Assembly (NCBI GenBank): GCA_001414345.1
Contig: LLCB01000157.1
Coordinates: 1 to 64,000, forward strand
Origin: Hymenoscyphus infarciens
Lineage: Eukaryota; Ascomycota; Leotiomycetes; Helotiales; Helotiaceae
DNA length: 64,000 nucleotides
Reading direction: 5' to 3'
The translations under genes were made by a program, and so were the position numbers. Under the pieces are notes generated by a model. The model ran no database searches, was not told where the DNA came from, and saw only the letters and a program-made list of their open reading frames with translations. Every line of letters starts with the position of its first letter. Positions within the stretch are counted from its first letter, which is position 1. Positions 32,305 to 42,803 of this stretch are shown here, one piece after another.

Positions 32305-33906
32305 ATGTCAAATACTAGAAACGCCTCTAGTATAACTCTTAAGAAGTTAAAAGCTATTACTCTTTTAAAAGAACCCTTCTTTAACTTTATAGATATTAAT
32401 ACTCGACATCTAAAACTTCTATTACCTAGAAGCTTAAAGACTAACTCTATTAGTTATAATATCTAGTATTACTTATCTAAAATTAATAGTAGCTATAATA
32501 GAGTATACTTATCTTACTAGATTATATAATACTCTATTACCTATTATATAAAACAGGAAAAGGTAAACTAGTAAGACGATATAAATAAGTACTACCTACT
32601 ATTTAAATACTTCTTATATATTTTTAGTCTAGACTAAATCAAGTCTTAAGATATGATTATTATACTTATAGTTACTTAGATAGAAACCTAGGTTAAAATA
32701 AATCAGCTATAATACTTTACTATACTATAGTATACCTAGGTTATAGTTATTAAACGAAAACTTCTTATAAGTCTACGACTTCTTATTCTAGACGCTAACG
32801 CCGAAGTTAAGTATTAAGATACTAATATCGTCCTTTTTATAAGTCTACTTAGTATATAAAGGAAATTCATTAACTATCTATAAAAGAATAGAGGTATAAG
32901 AAACCTTAATATATAGATTAGTAGAGGAGGTAATACTAGCCTAGTCGAGAGATGTCTAGCTATCTTAAGTTACTTTATTTAGAACCTTACTAGTAACTAG
33001 GACTATCTTGAATAGTAGCTTTAAAGTCCTAGTTACCTTAAAGCTACTAGTTTTAAATAGGTTACTCTTAGTACTTAAATCGACTCTTATAACTATACTC
33101 TCCTTATTAGAGTACTAATAAATGAAGTTATCGATCTCTATTCTTAGAAGCTCTTAAAAGAAAGAAAACCTATTCTAGTAGACCTAGCCTAGAACAACTC
33201 TAAGAGTAAATAGGCCCTTAACAAGTACTCTAGGTATAAGAGTACTAATTTAGACGATATTAAAGACGAGGATATAGAACCTATAAGAGTAGTAGAAGCA
33301 GTAGAATCTATAGAAGCAGTGGAACCTATGAGAGTAGTAGAAACTATAAGAGTAGTAGAAGTAGTAGAACCTATAAGAGATATATTACCACCTATTATAT
33401 AAAGTCTTAAAATTAAGCTATCTCTAAAACGCCGTTGTCTTAATACTTTACTACCCCTACTATACTAGGCATCTACTATACCCTTCAAAAAAGCCTTTTA
33501 GATACTACTCTAACCCTTACTAATAAGGTCTACTAATATTATATATACTAAGTATAAAGGACTCTTAATCAAACGTTTTACTAGTATATAAAGGCGTATT
33601 AAAACCAACGGTACTAAGTATCTACTTAGTATTAATTAATCGATTAAAGTTAAAGTTAAACCTAGTACTAATATACTTAAAGGATAAGATAAGGACGTAA
33701 AGTGTAAGCGACTTCTTATATATTTAAGAGAGTATATTAAGAATCGACTAGACTAGCTAACGGATTTCTACTATATCCTAGATAACTACGACTATGCGAA
33801 TAACATGAGTATAGGAGATACTACACTAGGTAACTTAACTATAGGAGGCGTCTTAGTATATACTATAGATATAGAAGGAGAGGACGAAGTTAATACCTTA
33901 AATTAA
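32305..33906 (+). pseudogene. Extra candidate ORF between pol and 3' LTR, RIP-inactivated
   Basis: An ATG at 32305 opens a frame that stays in register for 534 codons to a final TAA at 33904-33906, interrupted only by about thirty TAA/TAG codons. The frame contains a segment of over 50 codons without stops (about 33210-33396) that includes an in-frame tandem repeat of units like CCTATAAGAGTAGTAGAA (Glu-Pro-Ile-Arg-Val-Val). The encoded protein would be mixed hydrophobic/basic with an acidic end; I recognise no domain. Absence of TGA is not independent evidence, because RIP removes TG everywhere. It may be a third ORF of the retroelement, a captured host gene, or a nested element. Confidence 0.45.
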
Positions 33907-34040
33907 CTTCTTAAAGGACTCTAATTAGTCTTCTTGCTTATATATTCTTCTCTAGCTTTTTATCCTTTAAAGGTTTTTAGCTGAAGGTTTATTAAAGTAT
34001 ATTAGTATTATAATCTAGGAGTGTTTAGATTAAGTAGGAG

Positions 34041-34170
34041 TATTAAACATCTATACCTATTACGTGATGTGGGTCTTCTTAAACCCTCTTATATATAAGT
34101 AGAGAGCAATTCCCCTCTGGAATTGCTTAAGCAATATAATAATATCGAACCTCATACTATCCTTTCAACA
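34041..34170 (+). repeat. 3' LTR (130 bp)
   Basis: The partner of the 5' LTR, preceded by a purine-rich TAAGTAGGAG tract that is probably the polypurine primer site after RIP. The outer end (TTCAACA) is intact while the inner end is mutated (TATTAAACAT for TGTTGAACAT). Confidence 0.92.
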
Positions 34171-34175
34171 TAAAT
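34171..34175. repeat. Target-site duplication TAAAT, right copy
   Basis: Matches the copy at 26264-26268. Confidence 0.85.
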
Positions 34176-34420
34176 TATTATTGTGTTGCATTGAAGCTGC
34201 ACGACTTCTTGCGCTCCTGATTCACCTTAAAATTGGGGTTCAGGTCTACCCTTTGAAGCGAAGAACCATAGAAGATTTCATGCGAAAGTTGTGTCATTTT
34301 TGGAGTCATAGTGAATGCCTTTTCAATTCCAAAGCCGTAGGAATTACTAATTTCTAAGAAATTTCCTTCCCCATCTAAGTACCCGAACCACAAAACAAAA
34401 AGCGTGGTCTATTCATAGTC

Positions 34421-35228
34421 CTATTGTTCGTCATCATAATCTTCATCAATAACTCTGGCGGGACGACGTGGGGGTAGAGGGTGGGATGGTGTCGAATCTA
34501 CCACCATATCAGGCTCCTCCTCAAATTCCTCAAATTCTTCCTTCTCCTCATCCTCCATCTGGCCCATCAAACCCAAAAGATTCTGGCCTGTAACACTAGA
34601 TTGCAGGTGGGACTTTCCTTGGAGTCCAGCCGTTGCAAAATTTCCAAATGCTGCAGCACTCTGATGAGCAAAGGCTTGAGAAGGATCAAGATGGCTCTAA
34701 TATAGCATGACATTAGCTTAATTTTTGTTTTCGAGAAATAGTATCTTAAGAAGACGTTGACAACTTACATCAGTGTTAAGATTCACTCCTTGTTTTTCAG
34801 CTTCTCCCTTCATAGCCTCCCAATATTTCCCAGCATCGAATCCCGCATATCCCTGAACCTAGGTAGCGTTTATACTACTTTAACACAAGATACTAAATCC
34901 CATAGAAAGAATGTGAGAATGAAACCTACCTGCTCAAATGCATCTTGAAGAACAATCTCCTTCTGACCCATGGTTTCAGCACTGCCTATTCCCTCGATTC
35001 CACCCAGGATACCCTCGCCTTCGGTGGGAAAGGTTTGATTTGCCTTGGCTCGACATACGAAAGCCCATAGCTCTTCCATGGCTGGTCGTCCCACGATTCC
35101 GGTATCTTCATTCGCGATCTGGACCTTGTCGCAAAAGCCCTCGTATTTGGTTTCATTAACAAGGGTTGAGAAGTCTTCCTCGGATTTTGGGACTCGGAGG
35201 GTGGAGCCGTGTAGTTTGTTTACCCGAT
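34421..35228 (-). CDS. Unrecognised acidic-tailed protein, 5' end unresolved
   Basis: Exons complement(join(34421..34696,34769..34858,34930..35228)), with canonical introns of 72 and 71 bp (GTAAGT and GTAGGT donors, TATTAG and CCTAG acceptors). Splicing links ...DAFEQ|VQGYAGFDAGKYWEAMK...NTD|SHLDPSQAF. The visible 221 residues end in a strongly acidic EEKEEFEEFEEE stretch and a short PPRRPAR basic patch. The first visible exon starts after an ATAG acceptor in phase 1, so an upstream coding exon is required. A candidate begins at the ATG near 35457, with a weak GTCTTT donor, giving about eight extra residues. I do not recognise the family and assign no function. The gene's 3' end is only 250 bp from the retroelement. 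Confidence 0.65.
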
Positions 35229-35576
35229 CTATGGTTTTGTGTTGGAAAGACCGCCGCCGTTTTTGAGAGAGGAAAAAGTATGCAGTACAGGTGGGGTTAA
35301 AAAATCAGAAAGAACGTCTGAGAAGTGATTTTGGGAGAGAGGAGTTGGTAGTGGGGAATTTAGAGTGAAGTAAAGATTTCCAGTCAAATTTTCTTTTTCT
35401 TTTCTTGAGTTCTTCCACTTTCGTAGCAAAGACCCTTCACGATTCCATTATCTTCCATTTCACGGACACGCATTTTATTTTTGCTTGGAATTTCTCAAAG
35501 TGCCCGCTTCAAAGCCTTTCCTCGGGGGTTGAGAATAACTCGCCGAGTTATATTTAACCTCTTTCGGCTCTTGTAC

Positions 35577-36030
35577 GTTAAGCTTCCCTTTTGACGTTAT
35601 TCTGTAAACCGTGCGTTTTTAAAATCTTTTTTTTACCTAGATACTCTTTCTCTTTACATAATAACAAGGTATGTTATTATATCCTCGAGAACAGATAATA
35701 AGAGCTCTATACCCCCTTTCTTACTCTATAAACTTTTTAGGAAGAAAACAGACACTTAGATATTTGTCTAGTAGAATTATAGGGGTGTGAAATCTTTTCT
35801 TATAAAAAGGGGTTTCTTGAGAATTAAGTATTTTTAAGTTTATTCTTAGTATACTTACTTAAAGATAGTAATAAAGAGAGAGGAGACAGAAGAAGATATA
35901 GCGGTTCTTTCTCGCTAGGTCTTATATCTTAACAAGCACTTTAGTTTTCTGTCTTCTAAAATAAAGAAGGAAGAATTTTTTTTTCTAAAAACGCACGGTT
36001 TATAAAATATCGTCAAAAGGGAAGCTTAAC
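35577..36030. mobile_element. MITE with 45-bp terminal inverted repeats and TA target duplication
   Basis: The left end (TAAGCTTCCCTTTTGACG, then ACCGTGCGTTTTTA) and the right end (its reverse complement, with a few mismatches) form terminal inverted repeats of about 45 bp. TA at 35579-35580 and TA at 36027-36028 bound the repeats, as for Tc1/mariner insertions. The interior is AT-rich with no open frame. At about 450 bp it is a typical non-autonomous MITE. No second copy is seen in the window. Confidence 0.85.
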
Positions 36031-38174
36031 TCGCAACTTACTATAAGAGTATTTCTACTTTTCTCTACTAAGGAAAATTGACCTGGTCCATATATTTGAA
36101 GTTGTGGTCAACAAAGGTAACAGGAAACGTCCAGGTGCAAGTGGCAGGCGGTTCCAAAACCACCAAGCGAGGAACCAGAACCCAAAGAGTCACAGATAGA
36201 TCTTTTATTTTCAACTTTCCAGAATCATTTTGGTAAGCTAGTTGTCTGGTTATTGGGGTCCACGAGTAAGGGTAGAATAAACATCTAATAGAAGCGCGCG
36301 TTGAAATAATGAACTATCACTTGTAAACAGCCGTTGAAAATATGACCGGGGGATTCGTAAAGAATTACTTGTAAGTGATACTGCTAGTTGGGTACCTTGT
36401 ATAGGAATAGACCGTACTATCGCTCGAATTGCCGACCTACTGAAAGTCGGTTCCGCTACCGGAGCATACCGTGTTTTAGGCATTGTTCTTACCCTTGCGG
36501 AACCTAATCTAAGAATCCCATCCTGGGTTTTTGGGAATTTCTAGGTCACTACTATATACTCTATATTTCTTAATAACTTACTTATATAGTGGGAAACGCT
36601 ATATAGTATCTAGACCTCTAGATAAGTAGTCTTACCTTTAGTAGAAGATTCTAAAAATAGCCTTAGATCATTGCAAATGTCTACTAAGTCCTATAGCTTC
36701 CAATTGATATTATCGTCCTATTTTAGCAGTTTTGCTCTTATATTTCGAAGGGTGTCCCACTTCTCGGTAGTTGCTTAGAGGTCCTAGGTTATGCTTTGAT
36801 TATTGATATTAGTATCTTAAAAGCTAAAGTTAGTGTTTTATTTGAACTTTGTTAGAAAGTTATAATAAAGAGTTAAAGTAGTTAGTATTCTAAAGAATTA
36901 GCATATTCTAGAGGAATAGTGGAAGTCTTAAATATATAAGAGTTTTTTTTATCCTTTATAACTTTTAGTTAGGCCTTTCTTTGTATCTTGGTTAGCCTCT
37001 GGTCTAACACGAGGTAAGCATCCATATAGTACAAAGAAGATATTCATAGTATGAAAACTCGTCAAAGAGTCTAAACAATGTCTTTAAATAATATAACCTC
37101 TTTTCAAGGTCCTCTTGAATGGCATTCTTGGTTCTCTTTGCTCACATCCTACTTTCTTTTGGTGCTTAATAACCACTGAAACACTAACTACGGCAGCCTG
37201 AATGCACTAAACTTCAAAAGCTCCGAAATCGCAAATTGCAAAAGAGTTACTTTTTTAGGGCGTAGTAGAGGAAGAATCTGTACTTTGTCTATTTCTCTCG
37301 TCTTAAGATCAATTATTATATGTCGTCAAGTGACTATTATTACAACTTTACTCCTCGTATCTATACTCTAGTACACTATATAAATATATTAATCAAAACT
37401 AAATTAAATATAGTATAAGATATATAAGAACTTATAAGCCCGATATTAAAAAAGAAGAAGAAGAATAAGAAGAAGAAGAATAAGAAAAGAGAAGGTTAGA
37501 AGGAGTTAGAGAGTTAGTAAACAAGTAATAGATACGTTATTATATAACCATCAGCCTCTTACGGAAAGAGCTATAATTAAGCGAGATGTAAATATACACC
37601 TTACCTTTGCTCTTCTCTCTCTCCTCTTCGTTCTTCCACTTCTAAAATACTTAAATAGAATCAAAGAAGAGAAGGGAGAAGGAGCTAGAGTATATAGATA
37701 AAATGAAAATAGAGTAATAGAGAGAGGTGGTGAATTTAAGTCGTTTTAACTAGTAGCTTAAATATATCTTCGCCTCTTTTTACCTTTTACTCTTTACCTT
37801 TTCTAATTCACAATTTAGTCGTTTTTATAAAGTTTAGTACATTTAGGATGCCGTACTACTTTTATCCTTTTATTATAAGAACCTTCTACTAAATTAAGAT
37901 TTATATAATAACTTTTCAATATAACAAAGCAAGTTTCAAATAGTAAATATAAGCCACACGATGTTTATTAGTACTACAAAGCACTAGCGTCCAAAACCCG
38001 ATATTTATCGAAAATCGTTAATTTTCTAACGACAATACACGTACCAGATTCCAGCGATCCGACAATAATCGACGATATAGATCGCGCTATTTACGATAAA
38101 TCTCGTATCGATGCCCAAGTCTGGTGGGGCCTATTGGAAAACCAAAAGAGGATGAAGAGGAGTTTTCTAACCGC
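36031..38174. other. Gene desert, mostly AT-rich repeat remnants
   Basis: A normal-composition patch (36240-36530) holds a 77-codon minus-strand frame with no recognisable features. From 36540 to about 37960 the sequence is AT-rich and full of TA. It includes a GAA-rich microsatellite (about 37449-37490) and purine-rich and pyrimidine-rich tracts around 37600-37800. I see no gene and no clear element ends. Confidence 0.45.
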
Positions 38175-39355
38175 TCATCTAAACTTCTGAAAAGCCTCCG
38201 CCACACTCATCCCCCCCTGAACACCCTCCTTAACCATCTCATCAGCCTCAGAGGCTATCGGTAAAAGCCCTAAAACGTCCTCCACGTTCTCTTGGGGTAT
38301 CACAACCACCCCATTCGCAGGATCGGAAACTACCAGATCGCCAGGGTTGACTTTTGTTCCGTCGATGTTTAGGGGTGTTTGGAGATAATACGGTTTAGCT
38401 TCTGCGCCTGCGCCTACTATTGATGTGGATTTGGACCATATCTAAAATACATTAGGATGCAGTTTTTGGGAGAGAAAAGCAAGATAAAGGAGGATGTTGG
38501 GCGAGCAGAGATGAATCGGGAATAGGGCAGAAGCTGATTTTGAAGCTGAAGGTTGGTGACGAGGAAGAGAAAGTGCAGAGAGGGGGAGCAAGAGAAAGAA
38601 AGGGTGGGATGGGGATGGAGGGTTGTGAGTTAGGTTCGTGGCTCTGGTCGCTCCTTCCCTCCTTCCCTCCTTCCCTCCTTCCCTCCTTGCCTTCCTGTTA
38701 TCCGCGCTTGCGGCAAAAGTTGCCTTCTGGGTTTTGTGTCTAATGTCTACCAAGAAGGGAAAGAGCGAACTTCTCATCGCGAACCTTCCGGAAGCTCTTC
38801 AACAGAAAAGAAAACTTCGATCCTACCTACACGAACTACCCCGCTCCTTCCAAAAAAAAAAAAAAAAGATGTAAGTAAAAAACTACTCACCGGAAGTCCC
38901 GTCTCCCCCAACTCGTCCAAATCCCTCACCCTCCCATCAACAACCACACCCTGCACATCCAAATATTTCATCCTCAACCCCATAATGCCCCCTAAAACAG
39001 CGCATTTCTGCCCTTCCGGTTGACTGATAACAACAATCGTCTCCGGAACCGAGAGATCCACCCAGTGTTTACCCTTGGGGATATTCGACGCCCCTCTATC
39101 CTCCTGAACAATTTTAGAGACGAAAGTCACCGTTGACGCGGGTGCTATAGTAACTACATGAAGAGAGGGAGAGGGAGAGGGAGAAGAGATGGTAGAGATG
39201 GTAGAGGTGCTGGATGTTTGGAGTTTTAGATCTGGGATGAATCCAGCGTTAGGGACTTTGAGTTTTAGGAGGGCGTCGGAGATGTCGCATGCGTTGTAGC
39301 CTTTTAGTTGTGTTATTTGCGCTGCTAGGACTTGGCTTGCTGTTGGGGATGTCAT
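38175..39355 (-). CDS. RraA-like / HMG-aldolase-family protein
   Basis: CDS complement(join(38175..38441,38891..39355)), 243 residues. The 449-bp intron (GTGAGT ... TTTTAG) joins ETGLP|IWSKSTSIVGAGAEAKP in phase 0. The RraA fold is recognisable by GYNACDISDAL near the N-terminus, GGIMGLRMKYLDVQGVVVDGRVRDLDEL in the middle (the Gly-rich loop followed by the conserved Arg-Asp pair) and NPGDLVVSDPANGVVVIP near the end. Relatives include 4-hydroxy-4-methyl-2-oxoglutarate aldolases, oxaloacetate decarboxylases and regulators of RNase E, so the precise reaction cannot be called. The frame is open upstream to 39544 and would add 63 Arg/Ser-rich residues resembling a mitochondrial presequence. I chose Met 39355 because homology starts there. 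Confidence 0.85.
38651..38689. repeat. (CTCCTTCC)n pyrimidine microsatellite inside the RraA intron
   Basis: About four and a half copies of an 8-bp CTCCTTCC unit on the + strand (purine-rich on the transcribed minus strand), within the 449-bp intron. A run of A (T on the transcript) lies at the donor end, near 38854-38868. Confidence 0.9.
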
Positions 39356-40229
39356 TTTGTGGCGTTGACGGGTATGAATGTTGGGACGAATGGACGGAGT
39401 ATGTCGATAGGATTTTAAAAGAGGTGATGAAGTGGAGGAGAGTCTCGAGAGGTGGTGGTGGTAGGGCGGGATGAGTTTCCAGTTTGGAGTTATACGCGGG
39501 ATTGCTTTCATCTCAATTGCCTTGTACTGGATGGTGTAGAACAAGTAATGAGGGGTTGAGGTGGTTCGCTTATCAGGTTTGAGATCGGAGTCAACGGCCC
39601 GGCTCGCACGTGAAATATATCTCTAGAGTCCAGCTAAGGTAGTTGATGATTTAAAAGCGACTAAAAGTCTTTGAGTAGGAGAGTTGAAGTCATAGATAGC
39701 TTCTGGTTCGACGAGCATGACCTGCCCCCCTCTACTCGTACCGAAATTGGCCTTTATAGAATTGTTCAACATATAATTTCATAATTATAATAAATCATCT
39801 TTCAGCCCCTAATGTGTCAAGATCTAGGAAGAAAGCCTTCTAGGTATAGGCGGCAATAGAACTACGCAACACCATGGGAAAAACAATTTCTTCATTGTAA
39901 AAACACCAAACTAGGTAAAAGGCAAGCGGAGATTCCCCATACGGAATGCATCGAGTAAGAAAACGCCTGGCATCAAGCAAACCTGCCGAGCCCCCTAAAA
40001 TCCCCTTTCCGAGGATCGATCCATGAAAAAACCCGAGATCCCAACTCCCGCCGACATTGCCATCTGTCTATTCATTTCTGTTCTCTCTTTCTCCGCCCAA
40101 TATTTCAAACTCCTCGCCCCGTGTATAATGCTACTTTCCAAGTGTCCCTTCCAAACTCCAGCTTTCCTTTCCGTACTCCCCCGTATATGTAGGTTGAAAA
40201 ACGCCGTCTGCCGTTCCAATCCTCCCTGA
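39356..40229. other. Intergenic spacer
   Basis: It contains the RraA-like gene's promoter (a CACGTGA E-box-like word near 39607) and the 3' flank of the carbonic anhydrase gene. No gene is seen. Confidence 0.4.
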
Positions 40230-41055
40230 TTATCGAACAGCCATCTCCGCGACCTCGCCGTCGAAAACAAGCATGCCATGGTTTCCCTTGACAAGCTCGA
40301 ACTCCTCGTCTTGCGCGCCATCGGCACCCTGCTGTCCAGGCTTCATTGGGATCCCCTTAGCTCCAGATCCAATTCCCAAATCGTTGAGCTTGCCAGAAGC
40401 GATATCATAGACAATACCATGAACAGTCAAGCCCCTCGTCTTCATCGCCTCCTCAACAACATAATTGTCCATCAAGACCTCCACTCCCTTCTGGACATTC
40501 AACTCTGCCAGTCGTCGCGCTCGTGCGCCGTCATCCTTGATACCGCTCAACTCCTGGTCGTTTGCCAGTCTGACCGCTTTCAGAGGCGTGAGCCATGCGT
40601 CGAGAACCCCACCAATCCGACCATCGGAGAGGGCACCGGCGCAACCGCCACAGCAGGTGTGGCCGCAGAGGATGATGTGCTTTACTTTTACGTGCGCGAC
40701 GGCGTATTCGAGGACGGAGAGGAAGTTGAGGTCGGTTGGGGAGAGGATGTTCGCGATGTTGCGGTGGGTGAAGACATCGCCGGGTTGGAGACCTAGGAGG
40801 GTTGTCTCGGGGACTCGAGAATCGCTGCAGCCGAACCAAACTGTTGGGGATATATTAGTTTCTGTCTATCTCATTCTAGGAAGAGAGAGAAGAGGGAGGT
40901 GAGGTGAGGTGAGGTGAGGACATACGGATTTGAGGCGATTGACCCTTTGACATCTCGGGGAAGTAAGTGGGGTTTTGATGGCCCTTGTAGTTTGCCCAGG
41001 CATCGTTGGACTTGAGGGCGTAGGTGAATTTATCTTCTTCCATGTTAGTATCCAT
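40230..41055 (-). CDS. NCE103: Beta-class carbonic anhydrase
   Basis: CDS complement(join(40230..40840,40926..41055)), 246 residues. The 85-bp intron (GTATGT ... CAACAG) joins SPQI|LWFGCSDSR. Zinc ligands and active-site residues are all present: Cys48 and the Asp50/Arg52 dyad in CSDSR, then His104 and Cys107 in CGHTCCGG. The length is normal for fungal Nce103-type enzymes. It interconverts CO2 and bicarbonate, supplying bicarbonate for carboxylases and CO2 sensing. I see no N-terminal extension, so it is probably cytosolic; the start is the first of two nearby ATGs (41055 and 41043). The intron carries a GAGGT pentamer tandem (four copies near the donor). Confidence 0.95.
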
Positions 41056-42803
41056 TATTGATGTGCCCTTTCTGAGGTGCAAGACTCTTGAGAGTATTTG
41101 AGGAGAGGTGGAGGTTGTGAAGGAATCGGGGTTTGGGGGAGGTACAAAAGCGCTCGTACAATCACCCAATCTCCGTTGCGCAGTTGGAAAAGATGACCTC
41201 CAAACGTACCTTGGTTGGAATCCATGGTGAATAACGGGTCTCTCTCAACACAAACCCCGAGATAATATGTACAAAGAAGGCGAACAATTAGGATGAAATA
41301 GGTGTGTAGGTGTATATAGAATCCGGAGGTGGGTGTGTGGTGGTGGTGGTAGAAAGATATTCCTTTTCTTAGTGCCGTTAGCAACTTCTCCGGTTTCTGC
41401 GCTGGCCGGGGCGATTAACCTACGATAAGCCTCGACCAATGGGACGAGTCAATTGCAGAACGAGCAATTGCTAAGCTGTACCGATCGCGAAGGAAGGCGG
41501 AAAATGATCCAAAGTGTTTGGCGCAGAGTCTGGAAGAGACGGAGACGCGGAGACGCGAAGACGCGCGATGATGAGAGAGGAAGATCGTACGAGGATGACG
41601 GAAAGAAAAGTCTTGGGGGGAGAGCTGCAGACCAAATATGGAGAACGGGAGAGACTCGAGATCGTGGGGCTATCGGAAGCAAAGGGGGAAAGTGTACTTG
41701 TATCCGCAAGGCACAGTCCCGTCGTATATTGAATATTGAAGCGAAGGGGGTCGTCCGAGACGAGACGTGATTGTCAAACATGCGAGAAGAACTCCTGATA
41801 CTCTTGCCAATGTTGTGCCTGTGCCATGCCGCCGACAATCTGTATTATATATAGTACGCTGCTCTCAAGAGACGGCTTCATCCGACTTATTCCCCCCAAA
41901 CTATAGAACATGTTGAGGAGCTAGTGGCATCATCAATTTCGTAACACAACACCACGTCCCTCCTCCTTGGCCGCGCTCTCAATTTTCTCCATCTCTTCAA
42001 CCATTCTCTTTATCTGCAGCAGTCTGCTCATTGCACAACTACAGTGAGAATCTCTCCACTTTCTACTCACAAAATGTGGCTTGCTCAACCTATCATGAGA
42101 CATGGTCATCCCCAAAATTCCTCACCAAAGATTTCCTCATCGAGGATACCTTATCCCTTGATCCTCAAAAGGAGCAATTGAGACTTCTGGGCGTCTCTCG
42201 GGGCGCCTTGGCCCTCCACTCAACCAAAACGTACTGCTACACAACAATTGCGTGGAACTGCTTGGCCAGCAGGGAAATAGACCGGGGAAACAGCAATCAG
42301 CTTGGCCGAAAGAGACGTTTCCAAACTTCTGTTGGCTATTTTCTCTCGCTTGCTGCGTCAACAGCCTTGGAAGCCCGCAGCTGGTATTCCACATGACCTC
42401 TTGAGATTAAACAGAAATTATATCATCTTTCAACTTGGGAGGAAATCCCGCCCCCGGAGACGATCAACCACCAATCATGGAATTAAGCATTTCCACAAGC
42501 TGGCTTGAAACGTGATTCACCTCTTCCGGGGTCATTGTGCGCGGAGGCAAGAGGATCATCGTCGAGTCTCGATCAAGTTTGGCATATCTAAAGCTCGGGA
42601 TCGTGGTCCAGGCTTTCACAGAAAGAACACAGAAGTCAGCTGATTCGCTATCAGAAAGCATTTGAAGAAATTGCCAAGATTTACTGTATCATTGGTCTTG
42701 AATTTTTGCTGTAGCTTTTTCCTAACTACAATCCCTTGCCACGCAATGCCATGATATCGTAAAAAACGCCGGTAAAAGCCACATCAAGAATACATCCCAG
42801 CCC
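41056..42803. other. Intergenic region without a convincing gene
   Basis: Overlapping open frames on both strands (41449-41838, 42031-42396, 42137-42394) mostly lack ATG starts and family features. A minus-strand frame at 42464-42661, possibly preceded by a CAG acceptor at about 42686, encodes about 70 residues with a protein-like LLPPRTMTPEEVNHVSSQL segment. I cannot connect it to upstream exons, and it may be part of the 3' UTR of the eL8 gene. Confidence 0.35.

Larger units (their letters stand above)
26269..34170 (+). mobile_element. RIP-degraded Ty1/copia LTR retrotransposon, 7.9 kb
   Basis: Both ends are defined: 130-bp LTRs (26269-26398 and 34041-34170) flanked by TAAAT duplications. 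A half-tRNA primer site follows the 5' LTR. No frame of 60 codons or more survives in either strand, and the sequence is saturated with TA while CA/TG are scarce, as after RIP. Reading through stops on the plus strand reveals a zinc knuckle, an integrase core, reverse transcriptase and RNase H in that order, which is the copia arrangement. An extra block of about 2.1 kb sits between the pol end (near 31920) and the 3' LTR, which is unusual for copia elements. The element cannot be autonomous. Confidence 0.95.

Noticed and set aside
34178..34412. Minus-strand frame with an LDGEGNFL segment loosely like the DSEGNFL segment in the RING protein at 22573-23775
   Set aside because: The match covers only a few residues and the frame has no ATG; probably chance.
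36250..36483. 77-codon minus-strand frame in the gene desert
   Set aside because: ATG and stop present, but no recognisable motif and isolated between repeat remnants.
41449..42396. Several frames over 100 codons between carbonic anhydrase and eL8
   Set aside because: Mostly non-ATG starts, overlapping on both strands, Arg/Ser-biased; they look like open shadow frames.
42464..42686. Minus-strand exon-like frame with LLPPRTMTPEEVNHV
   Set aside because: Protein-like and with a plausible acceptor, but no upstream exon can be joined without crossing into the eL8 coding exon; insufficient for a gene call.
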